A DNA stretch of 64,000 nucleotides from Tenacibaculum maritimum NCIMB 2154 (GTDB lineage Bacteria > Bacteroidota > Bacteroidia > Flavobacteriales > Flavobacteriaceae). The notes under the pieces are model-generated. The model did not search any database. It was not told where the DNA came from and saw only the letters and a program-made list of their open reading frames with translations. Location: assembly GCF_900119795.1 (NCBI RefSeq), contig NZ_LT634361.1, positions 3,371,972-3,435,971 on the forward strand. Direction: 5' to 3'. A program made the translations under genes and the position numbers. Shown here in pieces: positions 1 through 9,403 of this stretch (its first letter is position 1; each line of letters begins with the position of its first letter).

Positions 1-1721
1 GTTGGCGCCGTTGGAGATTGAGTATCAGAATTCGCTCCTACTATACGTATTGTATAATCTTCAACCTCGCCATAAGATATAGCTCCTTCACATGCGCTTG
101 GAGTTGCATTGTATTTTAAAACTACGCGCATTCTTGTTGAACCTTCTAATGCTGATGATGGCACGCTAAATGAACCACTAACTGCAGTATCCTTAGAAGG
201 TGCTTTTGTCCAAACTGTTTCTCCTGCATCTGAAAAATCTCCATCTCCGTTATAATCAATCCAAACACCATAACCCTCACTATATACAGCTCCATTCCAT
301 TTTGGAGTAATTTTTATCGTATTTGATACTCCTTTTATTAAATCTGTTGATATTGAAGTGTAATCAGAGTACCCATTACCTCCATCTGAACTATTATCAA
401 TACTTCCTAACTCTACACGTTGTATGTACTCATCCGATACATTTTCTCCTTTTGAGGTACAATAGGAAATAGTTACTGTAGAAGTTGTAACACTCACTGA
501 TGCACTGTAATTAGAATTTCCTGATGTACACTTACTACGGACCTGAATTTCATATTGAGTTGATGCCGATAATCCACTTAATGTAGTAGATGTCGAAGCA
601 ACATCTTTGGTTACCCAAGAAGTACTTCCTGCAATACGATATCTTACGCTATAAGTTGCACCTGATACCGAAGACCAAGTTACTGACACACTTGAAGAAG
701 TTACCCCTGAAGTTGCAACTCCAGTAGGCACTGTAGCTGTACATGTTGCTCCTTCACCAAATTTATCTGATAAAGCTAAACTTCTACGAGAACCACCAGC
801 TTCTAAAATAGCTCTCATTCTATTCTTTTGCCCTACCGTAAATAAATTCATACATGAATCATCAGAATAGTCCATATAATTTTGAACCATATCTTCTGAA
901 CCACAAGAATTATGCCCTGTAACACATCCATAATTCGGCGCATCAGACTCTGGCGTATCAGCAACAAAATCATCTGAACCACAAGGTCCATCTCCCCAAA
1001 TATGACGTAAATTCAAGTAGTGACCAACTTCATGAGTTGTTGTTCTACCTCCATCAAAAGGCGCTTGAGCAGTTCCTACCGTACCGAAATACTGATCTGC
1101 CATTACCACTCCATCTGTAGAAGCGTCTCCCCCAGGAAACTGAGCATAACCTAAAATAGTATTTGATCCACTTTTTATATTATCTACAATCCACATATTT
1201 AAGTATTCCGCAGTATTCCAAGCATTTACCCCACCTGTAGAAGTTTTTTTCATAGCATCATTAGTTCCCCAAGTAGCGGTACTAACGGCTGTTCTTGTAA
1301 TTCCTGTTGTTGGATTTCCATTAGGATCAATCGTTGCTAGTTTAAATTCTATTTGAGTATCAGCTGCTTGAGACCATTTATTAGTTGCATCTGAGTTTGT
1401 TCTTCTAAAATCTGCATTCAATACATCTAACTGAGATTGGATCTGTGCATCGCTAATATTATTTGTTGAATTGGTATATAATATATGTACAACAACTGGT
1501 AGTGTTATTATTTCTCCCGATACCTTTCCATGATACCTTTCTTTCTCTGTAATTTTTCTTTGTGTAAATCTCTCTATTTCTGCCATCTTTCTTTTAAGCT
1601 CTGGATCTAAAGATTTACGGTATTCTAAGTTTTCCATTGCATGGCAAGTCCTTCTATCTTGCGCGTAAGTGACACCTATAAAAAGCAGGCTTAAAAATGC
1701 TAAAGTAATTTTGTTTTTCAT
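1..1721 (-). CDS. Secreted M43 (pappalysin-like) zinc metalloprotease, C-terminus beyond window
   Basis: The reading frame is open from an ATG at 1721 to the window edge, so the 3' end is missing (573 codons visible). Residues 1-20 form a signal peptide ending TYAQ. The zinc motif HEVGHYLNLRH starts at residue 230, followed by a Cys-rich stretch and the Met-turn NYMDYSDDSCM, which together are diagnostic of family M43. A fibronectin type III domain and a GEVEDY-type beta domain (motif GEVEDYTI) follow, and the frame runs out in a DTQSPTAP linker, which usually leads to further Fn3 domains and a type IX sorting tail. Role: extracellular or cell-surface proteolysis. Family is secure; substrate is unknown. 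Confidence 0.93.
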   Translation of the reverse strand, partial: MKNKITLAFLSLLFIGVTYAQDRRTCHAMENLEYRKSLDPELKRKMAEIERFTQRKITEKERYHGKVSGEIITLPVVVHILYTNSTNNISDAQIQSQLDVLNADFRRTNSDATNKWSQAADTQIEFKLATIDPNGNPTTGITRTAVSTATWGTNDAMKKTSTGGVNAWNTAEYLNMWIVDNIKSGSNTILGYAQFPGGDASTDGVVMADQYFGTVGTAQAPFDGGRTTTHEVGHYLNLRHIWGDGPCGSDDFVADTPESDAPNYGCVTGHNSCGSEDMVQNYMDYSDDSCMNLFTVGQKNRMRAILEAGGSRRSLALSDKFGEGATCTATVPTGVATSGVTSSSVSVTWSSVSGATYSVRYRIAGSTSWVTKDVASTSTTLSGLSASTQYEIQVRSKCTSGNSNYSASVSVTTSTVTISYCTSKGENVSDEYIQRVELGSIDNSSDGGNGYSDYTSISTDLIKGVSNTIKITPKWNGAVYSEGYGVWIDYNGDGDFSDAGETVWTKAPSKDTAVSGSFSVPSSALEGSTRMRVVLKYNATPSACEGAISYGEVEDYTIRIVGANSDTQSPTAP

Positions 1722-2058
1722 TCTGAGGAGGATAAAAAAATTAATATTAATTAATGCTCAATAAAAAAGCCATTTTAATAAAATAAATATGTTAAAATAA
1801 CTTAATTTATTAACAAACAGATGGTAAATTTACAAATAAAAAACAAATATCAAAATAAAGAAGTAAAACAACCCACTATAAACCAGCTCATTTATACAAA
1901 CAACCCCAGTGATTAACTGGGCTGATCTTATTTCAAAAAAAAATATTTTTTTTTAATAAAAACCCGTAGTATTCGTTTTTTTTTGAATTTTTAGTAAAAA
2001 AAGGATTCAAAATATATTCTATCAAATATAATTTTAACTTTATCGTTTTTACCTTAGT
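1722..2058. other. AT-rich intergenic region between divergent genes
   Basis: This region separates the divergent M43 protease and ABC ATPase genes. I see no ORF. It holds one short hairpin, CCCAGT-GATTA-ACTGGG at 1905-1921, without a clean T-run on either side. No exact TAnnTTTG element is visible for either gene. Confidence 0.5.
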
Positions 2059-3717
2059 ATGCTAGAAATACAACAATTAAACATTTCATTTAAAAACAAT
2101 ATTGTCATTGAAAACCTTTCTTTTTCTATAGAAAAAAAACAAATTATAGGAATGGTAGGTGAAAGTGGTAGTGGAAAATCTATTAGTTCACTAGCTATCA
2201 TGGGACTGCTCCCTAAAAACGCATCTCTCAATGGCAAAATATTATTCAATAATAACAACCTAACATCTTACACAAATAAACAGTTTCAAAAAATTAGAGG
2301 AAACAAAATTTCTATGATTTTTCAAGAACCTATGAGTTCTTTAAACCCTACTTTAACATGTGGATACCAGGTTTCAGAAGTATTAAAATTGCATTCAAAC
2401 CTTTCTTCAACAGAAATAAAAGAAGAAGCCCTTTCTATTTTTGAAAAGGTAAAATTACCAAACCCTAAGCAAATTTACAGTTCTTATCCTCATCAAATTA
2501 GCGGTGGTCAAAAACAACGGGTAATGATTGCAATTGCAATTGCCTGTAAACCAAAACTATTAATTGCCGACGAACCAACTACAGCTCTCGATGTAACCGT
2601 TCAAAAAGAAATTATAAAGCTACTAAAAGAAATACAACAAGAAAGTGAAATGAGTATTCTATTCATTTCACACGACTTGGCTTTGGTTTCTGAAATTGCA
2701 GATAAAATAGTAGTCATGTACAAAGGAAAGGTTGTAGAAAAAGGAACAAAAAAAGATGTTTTTGTGTATCCTAAAAAGGATTATACCAAAGCTCTTATAA
2801 ATTCTAAGCCCAAATTATCTGCGCGTCTTAAAAAGCTACCCACAGTCTTTGATTTTATGAATAATAATGTTGATTTATCTATTTACTCACAAGAGAGTCG
2901 TGCTGTTTTTCATAAAAAACTATATCATCAACCTCCCTTACTTGAAATCATTCATCTTAACAAACAGTTTATTTCTAATAGTTCCTTTTTTCGTACCCCA
3001 AAAATTACTCATGCTGTTAATGACGTTTCTTTCAAGATCTATGAAGGAGAAACTTTAGGTTTAGTAGGAGAGTCTGGATGTGGGAAAACCACCTTGGGCC
3101 GTACTATATTACAGTTAGAAAAACCTACATCGGGTCAAATTATATACAAAGGAAAAGACATTCTCAAACTTAAAAAAAGAGAGATACAAAACTTAAGAAA
3201 AGAAATACAAATTATTTTTCAAGATCCCTTTTCTTCACTAAATCCAAGAATAACTATAGGAGAAGCAATTCTTGAGCCAATGCGAGTACATCGTATTTTA
3301 CCCTCCAAAACAACCCGAAAAGAATACGTGATAAAATTATTAAAAAAAGTTGGTTTATCTGAAAATCATTTCTACCGCTACCCTCATGAATTTTCGGGAG
3401 GGCAGCGCCAACGTATAGGAATTGCAAGAACAATAGCACTTCAACCAAAGTTAATTGTTTGTGATGAATCGGTTTCGGCCTTGGATGTTTCTGTTCAAGC
3501 ACAGGTACTAAACCTTTTAAATCACCTAAAATCTGAGTTTAATTTTACGTATATTTTTATATCTCACGACTTATCTGTTGTAAAATATATGGCGGATCAA
3601 CTGGTTGTTATGAACAAAGGGAAAATTGAAGAAATAGACGATGCTGATATCATTTATAGAAATCCCAAAACCGAATATACTAAAACTTTAATCGATGCTA
3701 TTCCTAAAGGAATTTAA
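2059..3717 (+). CDS. Fused ABC transporter ATPase, oligopeptide/dipeptide type (YejF/GsiA-like)
   Basis: 552 aa with two complete ATPase domains in one chain. Domain 1 has Walker A GESGSGKS at about 34-41, signature SGGQKQR at 148-154 and Walker B LLIADEPT. Domain 2 has Walker A GESGCGKT at about 337-344, signature SGGQRQR and Walker B LIVCDESVSALD. Both resemble DppD/DppF and OppD/OppF, and the fused layout is that of YejF and GsiA. It would power uptake of peptides or similar small molecules at the inner membrane. No permease or binding protein lies nearby, so partners must be encoded elsewhere. Family call is secure; substrate is not. Confidence 0.92.
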   Translation: MLEIQQLNISFKNNIVIENLSFSIEKKQIIGMVGESGSGKSISSLAIMGLLPKNASLNGKILFNNNNLTSYTNKQFQKIRGNKISMIFQEPMSSLNPTLTCGYQVSEVLKLHSNLSSTEIKEEALSIFEKVKLPNPKQIYSSYPHQISGGQKQRVMIAIAIACKPKLLIADEPTTALDVTVQKEIIKLLKEIQQESEMSILFISHDLALVSEIADKIVVMYKGKVVEKGTKKDVFVYPKKDYTKALINSKPKLSARLKKLPTVFDFMNNNVDLSIYSQESRAVFHKKLYHQPPLLEIIHLNKQFISNSSFFRTPKITHAVNDVSFKIYEGETLGLVGESGCGKTTLGRTILQLEKPTSGQIIYKGKDILKLKKREIQNLRKEIQIIFQDPFSSLNPRITIGEAILEPMRVHRILPSKTTRKEYVIKLLKKVGLSENHFYRYPHEFSGGQRQRIGIARTIALQPKLIVCDESVSALDVSVQAQVLNLLNHLKSEFNFTYIFISHDLSVVKYMADQLVVMNKGKIEEIDDADIIYRNPKTEYTKTLIDAIPKGI

Positions 3718-3775
3718 GCTTTCACAGTATCGCAATTAATAGTATATTGCATATTTAAAAACGAAAAGACAGTTC

Positions 3776-4792
3776 ATGAAAATAATCGTACCAATGGCCG
3801 GAATCGGCTCTCGTTTAAGACCCCACACATTAACTATCCCCAAACCGTTGACTGTTATTGCAGGAAAGCCAATTGTTCAAAGGCTCGTAGAAGACATTAT
3901 CTCTGTAGTAAACCAGCCTATAGAGGAAATCGCCTTTATTATAGGCACTACAGCAAAAGGTTTTCCAACAAACACTGAAGAAACCCTAAAAAATATTGCA
4001 GCTGAGCTAGGAGCTAAAGGCTCTGTATATGTTCAAGAGCAAGCTCTAGGAACGGCACATGCTTTACACTGTGCTAAAGAATCTTTGAGTGGTCCTTGCG
4101 TTATTGCTTATGCAGACACTCTATTCAAAGCAGACTTTACGTTAGATGCTAATGCTGATGGTGCTGTTTGGGTAAAGCAAGTGAAAGACCCTAGTGCTTT
4201 TGGCGTTATAAAATTAAATGATGGAGTTATCACAGACTTTGTTGAAAAACCAAAAGAATTTGTATCTGATTTAGCAATTATCGGAATCTATTATTTTAAA
4301 GACGGTGATAAAGTTAGAGAAGAAATAGAACATTTAATTAACAACGACCTAAAAGAAAATGGCGAGTACCAATTAACAAATGTTTTAGAATCTTTAAAAA
4401 AACAAGGTGCTCAGTTTATTCCTGGAAAAGTAGATGTTTGGATGGATTGTGGTAAGAAAGATCCTACCGTAGACACCAACAAACAAGTTCTAGAGTTTGA
4501 AAAAGCCGAAGGAAATAATCTAGTATCTAACGATGTTATTTTAGAGAACTCTGAAGTCATTCAACCTTGCTTTATTGGTAAAAATGTAACATTAAAAAAT
4601 ACCAAAGTAGGTCCTTTTGTTTCTATCGGAGCAAATAGCACTGTTGATAACTCAACTATTACAAACTCCCTTATTCAATCAAATGTTCAGATTTCAAACG
4701 CAAAATTGGACAATGCTATGATTGGAAATCATGCAAAATACAACGGTGAATACACATCAGTAAGCATCGGAGATTATACTGAGTTAATTTAA
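3776..4792 (+). CDS. Sugar-phosphate nucleotidyltransferase with left-handed beta-helix tail
   Basis: 338 aa. The N-terminus MAGIGSRLRPHTLTIPKP is the nucleotide-binding signature of the NTP_transferase family (glucose-1-phosphate thymidylyl/uridylyl type). A catalytic-type Asp lies in VIAYADTLF and the metal/product motif in VWMDCGKKD. From about residue 245 the chain shows hexapeptide-like repeats typical of a GlmU-like beta-helix. It should make an NDP-sugar from a sugar 1-phosphate. It heads a tight run of genes with only 5 bp to the TPR gene, which suggests a cell-envelope role. The exact sugar cannot be told. Confidence 0.85.
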   Translation: MKIIVPMAGIGSRLRPHTLTIPKPLTVIAGKPIVQRLVEDIISVVNQPIEEIAFIIGTTAKGFPTNTEETLKNIAAELGAKGSVYVQEQALGTAHALHCAKESLSGPCVIAYADTLFKADFTLDANADGAVWVKQVKDPSAFGVIKLNDGVITDFVEKPKEFVSDLAIIGIYYFKDGDKVREEIEHLINNDLKENGEYQLTNVLESLKKQGAQFIPGKVDVWMDCGKKDPTVDTNKQVLEFEKAEGNNLVSNDVILENSEVIQPCFIGKNVTLKNTKVGPFVSIGANSTVDNSTITNSLIQSNVQISNAKLDNAMIGNHAKYNGEYTSVSIGDYTELI

Positions 4793-4797
4793 AAGAT

Positions 4798-5715
4798 ATG
4801 TTAAAAAGGATTGTGCTTATTACTTTTATAGGATTATTGTGCAATCCTTCTTTCTCTTTTGCGCAAAGCGAAAGTTCTTTGGTTGTTTTGGAGAAACAGC
4901 AAGTGGCATTTCAAGATTTTTTCTTTAAAGCACTCTCTAACAAAGCAATTGAAAATTACCAAAAAGCAATTGAAAACCTAGAGAATTGCAACCAAATTAT
5001 CCCTAATAATAAAGCTGTTTTATTTGAATTTTCAAAAAATTACTTAAAACTTAATCGTTTTTTTGAAGCTATTGAATATGGAAACAAAGCATTAAAAGCA
5101 GCTCCCCAAAACCTGTGGATTTTAGAGCATTTAGTAACTGTCTATAGAAAAAACAGAGACTTCACTGAAGCTATCAAAATCCAACAAAAAATTATTAATA
5201 AACACCCTCTCAAAAAGCGAAAACTCGTTTTTTTATACTTAGAAAACAGAAATTATAGTGCCGCTAAAACTGTTTTACAAGAACTAGAAGAAGCTAAACT
5301 ACTGACTCCTAGATTGCGTAGAATAAAAGATAGCCTAAGAAAAAGAGAAGTAGCCAATAAATCTAAAAAAAACACTGTAAACAATTACAGCTCTGAAATC
5401 AACAAATCGTTTACTCAATTAAAAGAAATGTTGAATAAATATAATAGTACTCAAAACAATGCTCACTTATTAAAATATAGTCAAAAAGGAATTGACTTAT
5501 ACCCTGCCCAGCCTTTTGTTTACTTGATGAAAGCAAGAGCTTTAAATAATCAAAAATCATATAAAAAAGCGATTGAAACTTTACAAAATGGCATTGATTT
5601 TGTTATAGACAATCATGCTATGGAGGTCAGCTTTTATTTAGAATTAGCGAAAGCTCACCAAGGAATTGGGAATATAAAAGAAGCTAAAAAATATCGTAAA
5701 AAAGCTAAAAAATGA
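4798..5715 (+). CDS. Exported tetratricopeptide-repeat protein
   Basis: 305 aa with a signal peptide (1-23, ending SFAQS) and several TPR helix pairs, the clearest at about 40-140 (e.g. FFEAIEYGNKALKAAPQNLW) and at 225-300. It probably acts as a periplasmic or outer-membrane-associated scaffold. It lies 5 bp after the nucleotidyltransferase and overlaps the next gene by ATGA, so translational coupling is likely. The neighbours (DUF4292 lipoprotein and EnvC-like protein) suggest envelope assembly, but no function is established from the sequence. Confidence 0.8.
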   Translation: MLKRIVLITFIGLLCNPSFSFAQSESSLVVLEKQQVAFQDFFFKALSNKAIENYQKAIENLENCNQIIPNNKAVLFEFSKNYLKLNRFFEAIEYGNKALKAAPQNLWILEHLVTVYRKNRDFTEAIKIQQKIINKHPLKKRKLVFLYLENRNYSAAKTVLQELEEAKLLTPRLRRIKDSLRKREVANKSKKNTVNNYSSEINKSFTQLKEMLNKYNSTQNNAHLLKYSQKGIDLYPAQPFVYLMKARALNNQKSYKKAIETLQNGIDFVIDNHAMEVSFYLELAKAHQGIGNIKEAKKYRKKAKK

Positions 5716-6482
5716 AAATTTTAAAATATATTTTAATTTTAAGTGTTGTTTTTACCTCTTGTAAAACTACTAAGAATGCCATTGGTAAAAATGTTGCTTC
5801 CAAAAAGACGTCCACTAAAAAAATTATACGAAAACACATCAATGCTAACTTCGATAAAGAGAGTGTCAATGCTAAGTTTAAAGTTCATTACAAAAATTCA
5901 ACTGAGAATATTGGATTTTCAGTTCAGCTGAAAATAAAAAAAGACGAAGTCATATGGTTAAAAGGAAAAAAATTCATTACTGTGTTTAAAGCTAAAATCA
6001 CACCAACTACAGTAAGCTACTATTCTCCTTATAAAAAAGATTATTTCGAAGGAGATTTTTCACTTCTAAAAAAACTATTAGGCATTGATATCAATTTCAA
6101 TCAGTTACAAAATATGTTATTAGGACAAGCTATACTGGATCTTAAAGAAAAAAGACACACAAGTACTATCTTAAATAATTCTTATGTCCTTTCTCCTAAA
6201 AAACAAGCGAGCTTATTTGACATATTTTATCATATAAACCCTTCTCATTTCAAACTAAACAAACAAACTTTAATTAACCCTTCAAAAAACGAACGATTAG
6301 ATATTTCCTATCCAAAATATTCTTTGAAAAATGGGGATATCTTTCCGCAAGAGATAAAACTCAAAGCAACATCCCCTAATGCATTCACCAATATTACAAT
6401 GGTTACTAAATCAGTTGCTTTTAACACACCTCTAAATATTTCTTTTCAAATTCCTTCGGGCTATAAACGCATTGATTTCTAG
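5712..6482 (+). CDS. DUF4292 family lipoprotein
   Basis: 256 aa. The signal sequence ends in VVFTSC, with Cys17 as the lipidation site, so this is a predicted outer- or inner-membrane lipoprotein. The rest is beta-rich, including repeated 'YSPYKKDYFEGDF'-like and 'ISYPKYS' strands, and fits my recollection of the DUF4292 family in Bacteroidota, which has a LolA/LolB-like character. It overlaps the upstream TPR gene by ATGA and shares one base (TAGTG) with the next gene. Its conserved place between a TPR protein and an EnvC-like protein suggests a role in envelope lipid or lipoprotein transport (inference). Confidence 0.8.
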   Translation: MKILKYILILSVVFTSCKTTKNAIGKNVASKKTSTKKIIRKHINANFDKESVNAKFKVHYKNSTENIGFSVQLKIKKDEVIWLKGKKFITVFKAKITPTTVSYYSPYKKDYFEGDFSLLKKLLGIDINFNQLQNMLLGQAILDLKEKRHTSTILNNSYVLSPKKQASLFDIFYHINPSHFKLNKQTLINPSKNERLDISYPKYSLKNGDIFPQEIKLKATSPNAFTNITMVTKSVAFNTPLNISFQIPSGYKRIDF

Positions 6483-7705
6483 TGACTAAAAAAACACATA
6501 TATCATTCCTTATTATTATTTGCTTAATTAGCTTTTCTTCTTTTTCACAAACAAGAAGGCAATTAGAAAATAAGCGAAAAAAATTAAATAACGAAATTAA
6601 AAAAGTTAACTCTCTTCTTTTTAAAACAAAAAAAGAAAAAACGAATGCTTTAGATGACTTAAAGGATTTAAATCAAAAAATTAGTGTTCGAGAACGCTTA
6701 ATTGAAACTATTAATTTGGAATCCCAAGAGCTTCTTAAGGAAATAAATACTAACAAAAAGCAACTTGATAAATACCACGAAGAGCTTACTAATTTAAAGG
6801 CTGATTATGCCGATATGGTTTTAAAATCTTATAAAAGTAAATCGCAACAAAGCAAAACAATGTTTTTACTTTCCTCTAAGAGTTTTTATCAAGCCTATAA
6901 AAGATTACAGTATATGAAACAATATACTGATTTTAGAAAGAAACAGGGAGAGGAAATTATTATAAAAACCGCTTTTGTCGAAAAATTAAACGACTCACTA
7001 AGTGAAAGAAAAAAGATAAAAGAACAGCTAATTATTGCTGAAAAAAAGCATAAAGAAGAAATAGAAACTGATAAAGAGCAGCAAGAAGAGCTAATTTCTA
7101 AAATAAAAAAGCAAGAGAGTAAGTACAAAAAAGAGCTAGAAAAGAAGCAGCAAGAAGAAAAAAGGATCGCTGCTAAAATTGATAAGATCATTAGAAATGC
7201 AATTGCCAAGGCAAATAGAAATAGAGCTAAAAAAGAAAAAAATGCCAAAAAATCTACTGGTTTTGTACTAAATGCAGAGGAAAAAACATTGAAAAAATAT
7301 TTTGAACAAAATAAAGGAAACTTACCTTGGCCTGTTAACGGCTTGATCACACGAAAGTTTGGAATACAACCACACCCTACCTTCAAAGGCATCAGTATTA
7401 ATAGCACAGGACTGCATATTGCCGCTAAAAAAGGAGATCATGCCAAATCTATTTTTAACGGGAAGGTGCTTGCCGTTCAATTATTATCAGAAGGAAGAAA
7501 ATCAATATTAGTGCAACACGGTAACTACATTTCAGCCTACAACAATCTTGAAGAAACTTACGTTAAAAAAGAAGATAAGGTGGTAACAGGCCAGCGATTA
7601 GGTAAAATTTTCACTAACAAAATTACAGGTAAAACCAAACTTGCTTTTGTGCTATTTAAAAACACAAAACGTCTAAACCCAGCTAACTGGATACAAAAAA
7701 AATAA
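6482..7705 (+). CDS. EnvC-like murein hydrolase activator with degenerate LytM domain
   Basis: 407 aa. A signal peptide (to about residue 22, FSQT) is followed by a long Lys/Glu-rich coiled coil (about 23-255) and a C-terminal LytM/M23 fold (about 300-407). The start is GTG within TAGTG, because the first internal Met is over 100 residues in and the signal peptide is needed. Active M23 enzymes carry HxGxD and a final HxH; here the equivalent stretches read KGISINS and KLAFVLF, so the zinc ligands are lost. This is the EnvC pattern: an activator of an amidase during cell separation rather than an enzyme. It is coupled to the DUF4292 gene. Confidence 0.85.
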   Translation: MTKKTHISFLIIICLISFSSFSQTRRQLENKRKKLNNEIKKVNSLLFKTKKEKTNALDDLKDLNQKISVRERLIETINLESQELLKEINTNKKQLDKYHEELTNLKADYADMVLKSYKSKSQQSKTMFLLSSKSFYQAYKRLQYMKQYTDFRKKQGEEIIIKTAFVEKLNDSLSERKKIKEQLIIAEKKHKEEIETDKEQQEELISKIKKQESKYKKELEKKQQEEKRIAAKIDKIIRNAIAKANRNRAKKEKNAKKSTGFVLNAEEKTLKKYFEQNKGNLPWPVNGLITRKFGIQPHPTFKGISINSTGLHIAAKKGDHAKSIFNGKVLAVQLLSEGRKSILVQHGNYISAYNNLEETYVKKEDKVVTGQRLGKIFTNKITGKTKLAFVLFKNTKRLNPANWIQKK

Positions 7706-7804
7706 TCTTATTTTCAATCTAAAAGTGAATTAATCATCCAACAAAATACTATAAGCTATTATAGCTTCCATGTAAGATTTATACACTAACCTTTCAATTT
7801 TAGA

Positions 7805-7841
7805 TATAAAAAAAGCGCTATTTTATACAAATAACGCTTTT
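7805..7841 (-). terminator. Intrinsic terminator of the thioesterase gene
   Basis: On the minus strand, AAAAGCGTTATTT pairs with AAATAGCGCTTTT (one mismatch) and a run of seven T follows. The stop codon at 7823 lies inside the hairpin. Confidence 0.75.
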
Positions 7842-8332
7842 AATTCTGTTGCTTCTTTCGGATCCATTTTATTTGCCAGTATCAAACTCAACTGCTTTCT
7901 ACGTAGCGCTCCATCAAATCGCTTTTTCTCTAATTCTGTTTCTGGTATAATTGGTGGAATAGGCACAGGTTTACCTGTTTCATCTACAGCTACAAAGGTA
8001 TAGATTCCTTCATTTACAGAAGTTTTCTCACCTGACTGACGATCTTCTATCCAAACATCAACATACACCTCCATAGATGATTTAAATGCTCTTGAAACTT
8101 TAGCCTCAACAGTAACTACACTTCCTACAGGTACACTCTTATTAAAGGCTACATGATTTACAGACGCTGTAACAACAATTCTTCTAGAATGACGTCTAGC
8201 AGAAATACTACAAGCCCTATCCATTCTAGCCAATAGTTCTCCTCCAAAAAGATTATCCAAATAATTTGTTTCACCAGGTAAAACAAGGTCAGTAAGTACG
8301 GTTAAAGACTCTTTAGGTGATTTTGCTCTCAT
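7823..8332 (-). CDS. Acyl-CoA thioesterase, hotdog fold (YciA/BACH-like)
   Basis: 169 aa. The chain fits one hotdog domain of the acyl-CoA hydrolase family: PGETNYLDNLFGGELLARMDRACSI near the N-terminus carries the NxxGGxLL-type helix, followed by VTASVNHVAFNKSVPVG and EAKVSRAFKSSMEVYVDVW. It hydrolyses acyl-CoA to free acid and CoA in the cytosol. It is a single gene with its own -7 promoter element and terminator. Chain-length preference cannot be read from sequence. Confidence 0.88.
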   Translation of the reverse strand: MRAKSPKESLTVLTDLVLPGETNYLDNLFGGELLARMDRACSISARRHSRRIVVTASVNHVAFNKSVPVGSVVTVEAKVSRAFKSSMEVYVDVWIEDRQSGEKTSVNEGIYTFVAVDETGKPVPIPPIIPETELEKKRFDGALRRKQLSLILANKMDPKEATELKALFV

Positions 8333-8349
8333 GAATGTTTTTTAAAAAA

Positions 8350-8357
8350 CAAAGATA
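8350..8357 (-). promoter_or_regulatory. -7 promoter element of the thioesterase gene
   Basis: The minus strand reads TATCTTTG, an exact match to the Bacteroidota consensus TAnnTTTG, 18 nt before the start codon. Confidence 0.65.
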
Positions 8358-8405
8358 TACAATCCCCTTTACAAAAAAGCGTATTTTAGAACTCGATTGT
8401 TAAAA

Positions 8406-9308
8406 TTATTTTACTAACAACCACGCATCTTTTGAAAAGTTTTCCTGAATTTCCTTAAGGTTTTTTCTAGCTTCTTTTTTTGTTTCATAACTATCAAAAA
8501 CTACTTGAGTAAGCCCCCAAGAATTTTCTCCTAAAATATAAGAATCAAATCCTTTTTGTTTTAGTTCATTTACCTTATTCTCTGCATTCTCTCTAAGTTG
8601 AAAAGCACCTGCAACTACATGAAATTTCTTAATAGTTACTTTGGTTAGGTTTAAATCTATTGCAGGTAAAGGATTATCTATAACAAAAGTTGCTGATTGG
8701 ATTTTATCTTGTAATTTTTGTTCCTCTGAAACTTCTCCTTGGTTTTGAACTCCAACCCATCCTGTATATCCTAATGTTAATAAAATTGCTGCCGTTGCTG
8801 CATACTTTATAAAAACAGGAATTCCTTTACGTTCCTCCTCTTTTAGTTCAGAATCAGATATCAAAGACTTCACTTGACCTTTATATTCTGATCGTTTCAC
8901 TGCTGACGATGCAAAGGTAGCTAAACCAAAAGCATCCGTTAAAAAGTTAGCAGTAGTATTGGGTTCAAAAATTAATTGTTCTTTTTCGTTTAAAGACAAG
9001 CTACCTATATCTCCTATTTTTAGAGACTTTGATTTTAGTTCTTTATTCCATTTTTCAACTATACCTGCTATCTTCAAAGAAGCTTCTTCAAATGAAATTT
9101 CCTCTGCTTTCACAATATAATTAGCTAACAACCCATCGTTATGTTTTAAATGCGAATTAAACGTAATCTGCTTCGTTGGTGGAGAAAAAGTATGTGTAAA
9201 ATCATTCACTTTCGCACCAATTTTATTCGTTACAAAACCTCCAAATCCAGGTATAATTACACAATCGTATCTGTACAATAAATCGTTAATATAGTTGTCT
9301 AATCTCAT
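8406..9308 (-). CDS. CCDC81-like HU domain protein with C-terminal SPOR domain
   Basis: 300 aa. The first 140 residues (MRLDNYINDLLYRYDCVIIP then GFGGFVTN) match the prokaryotic CCDC81-type HU-like tandem domains found in Bacteroidota. A single membrane segment lies at about 173-196, and the last about 75 residues (FHVVAGAFQLRENAENKVNELK) form a SPOR domain, which in known cases binds denuded septal peptidoglycan. The topology puts the HU-like part in the cytoplasm and SPOR in the periplasm, so it may link a cytoplasmic partner to the division site (inference). Its promoter is almost at the ATG. Confidence 0.85.
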   Translation of the reverse strand: MRLDNYINDLLYRYDCVIIPGFGGFVTNKIGAKVNDFTHTFSPPTKQITFNSHLKHNDGLLANYIVKAEEISFEEASLKIAGIVEKWNKELKSKSLKIGDIGSLSLNEKEQLIFEPNTTANFLTDAFGLATFASSAVKRSEYKGQVKSLISDSELKEEERKGIPVFIKYAATAAILLTLGYTGWVGVQNQGEVSEEQKLQDKIQSATFVIDNPLPAIDLNLTKVTIKKFHVVAGAFQLRENAENKVNELKQKGFDSYILGENSWGLTQVVFDSYETKKEARKNLKEIQENFSKDAWLLVK

Positions 9309-9313
9309 AAATA

Positions 9314-9321
9314 CAAAGATA
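9314..9321 (-). promoter_or_regulatory. -7 element immediately before the HU/SPOR gene
   Basis: The minus strand reads TATCTTTG only 5 nt upstream of the ATG at 9308. Transcription from this element would start at or within a few bases of the ATG, which implies a leaderless or near-leaderless mRNA. Confidence 0.6.
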
Positions 9322-9403
9322 GTTTTTTTGCAAAAAGTAATTTAAATCTTATTTATAATTTATTAACAATTATTTTGTATATTGATTTTCAATTATTTGC
9401 TAT

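Noticed and set aside
6895..7407. 170-aa hydrophobic ORF on the minus strand
   Set aside because: It is the shadow of the Lys/Glu-rich coiled coil of the EnvC-like gene; poly-Lys/Glu codons read backwards as Phe/Leu/Ser.
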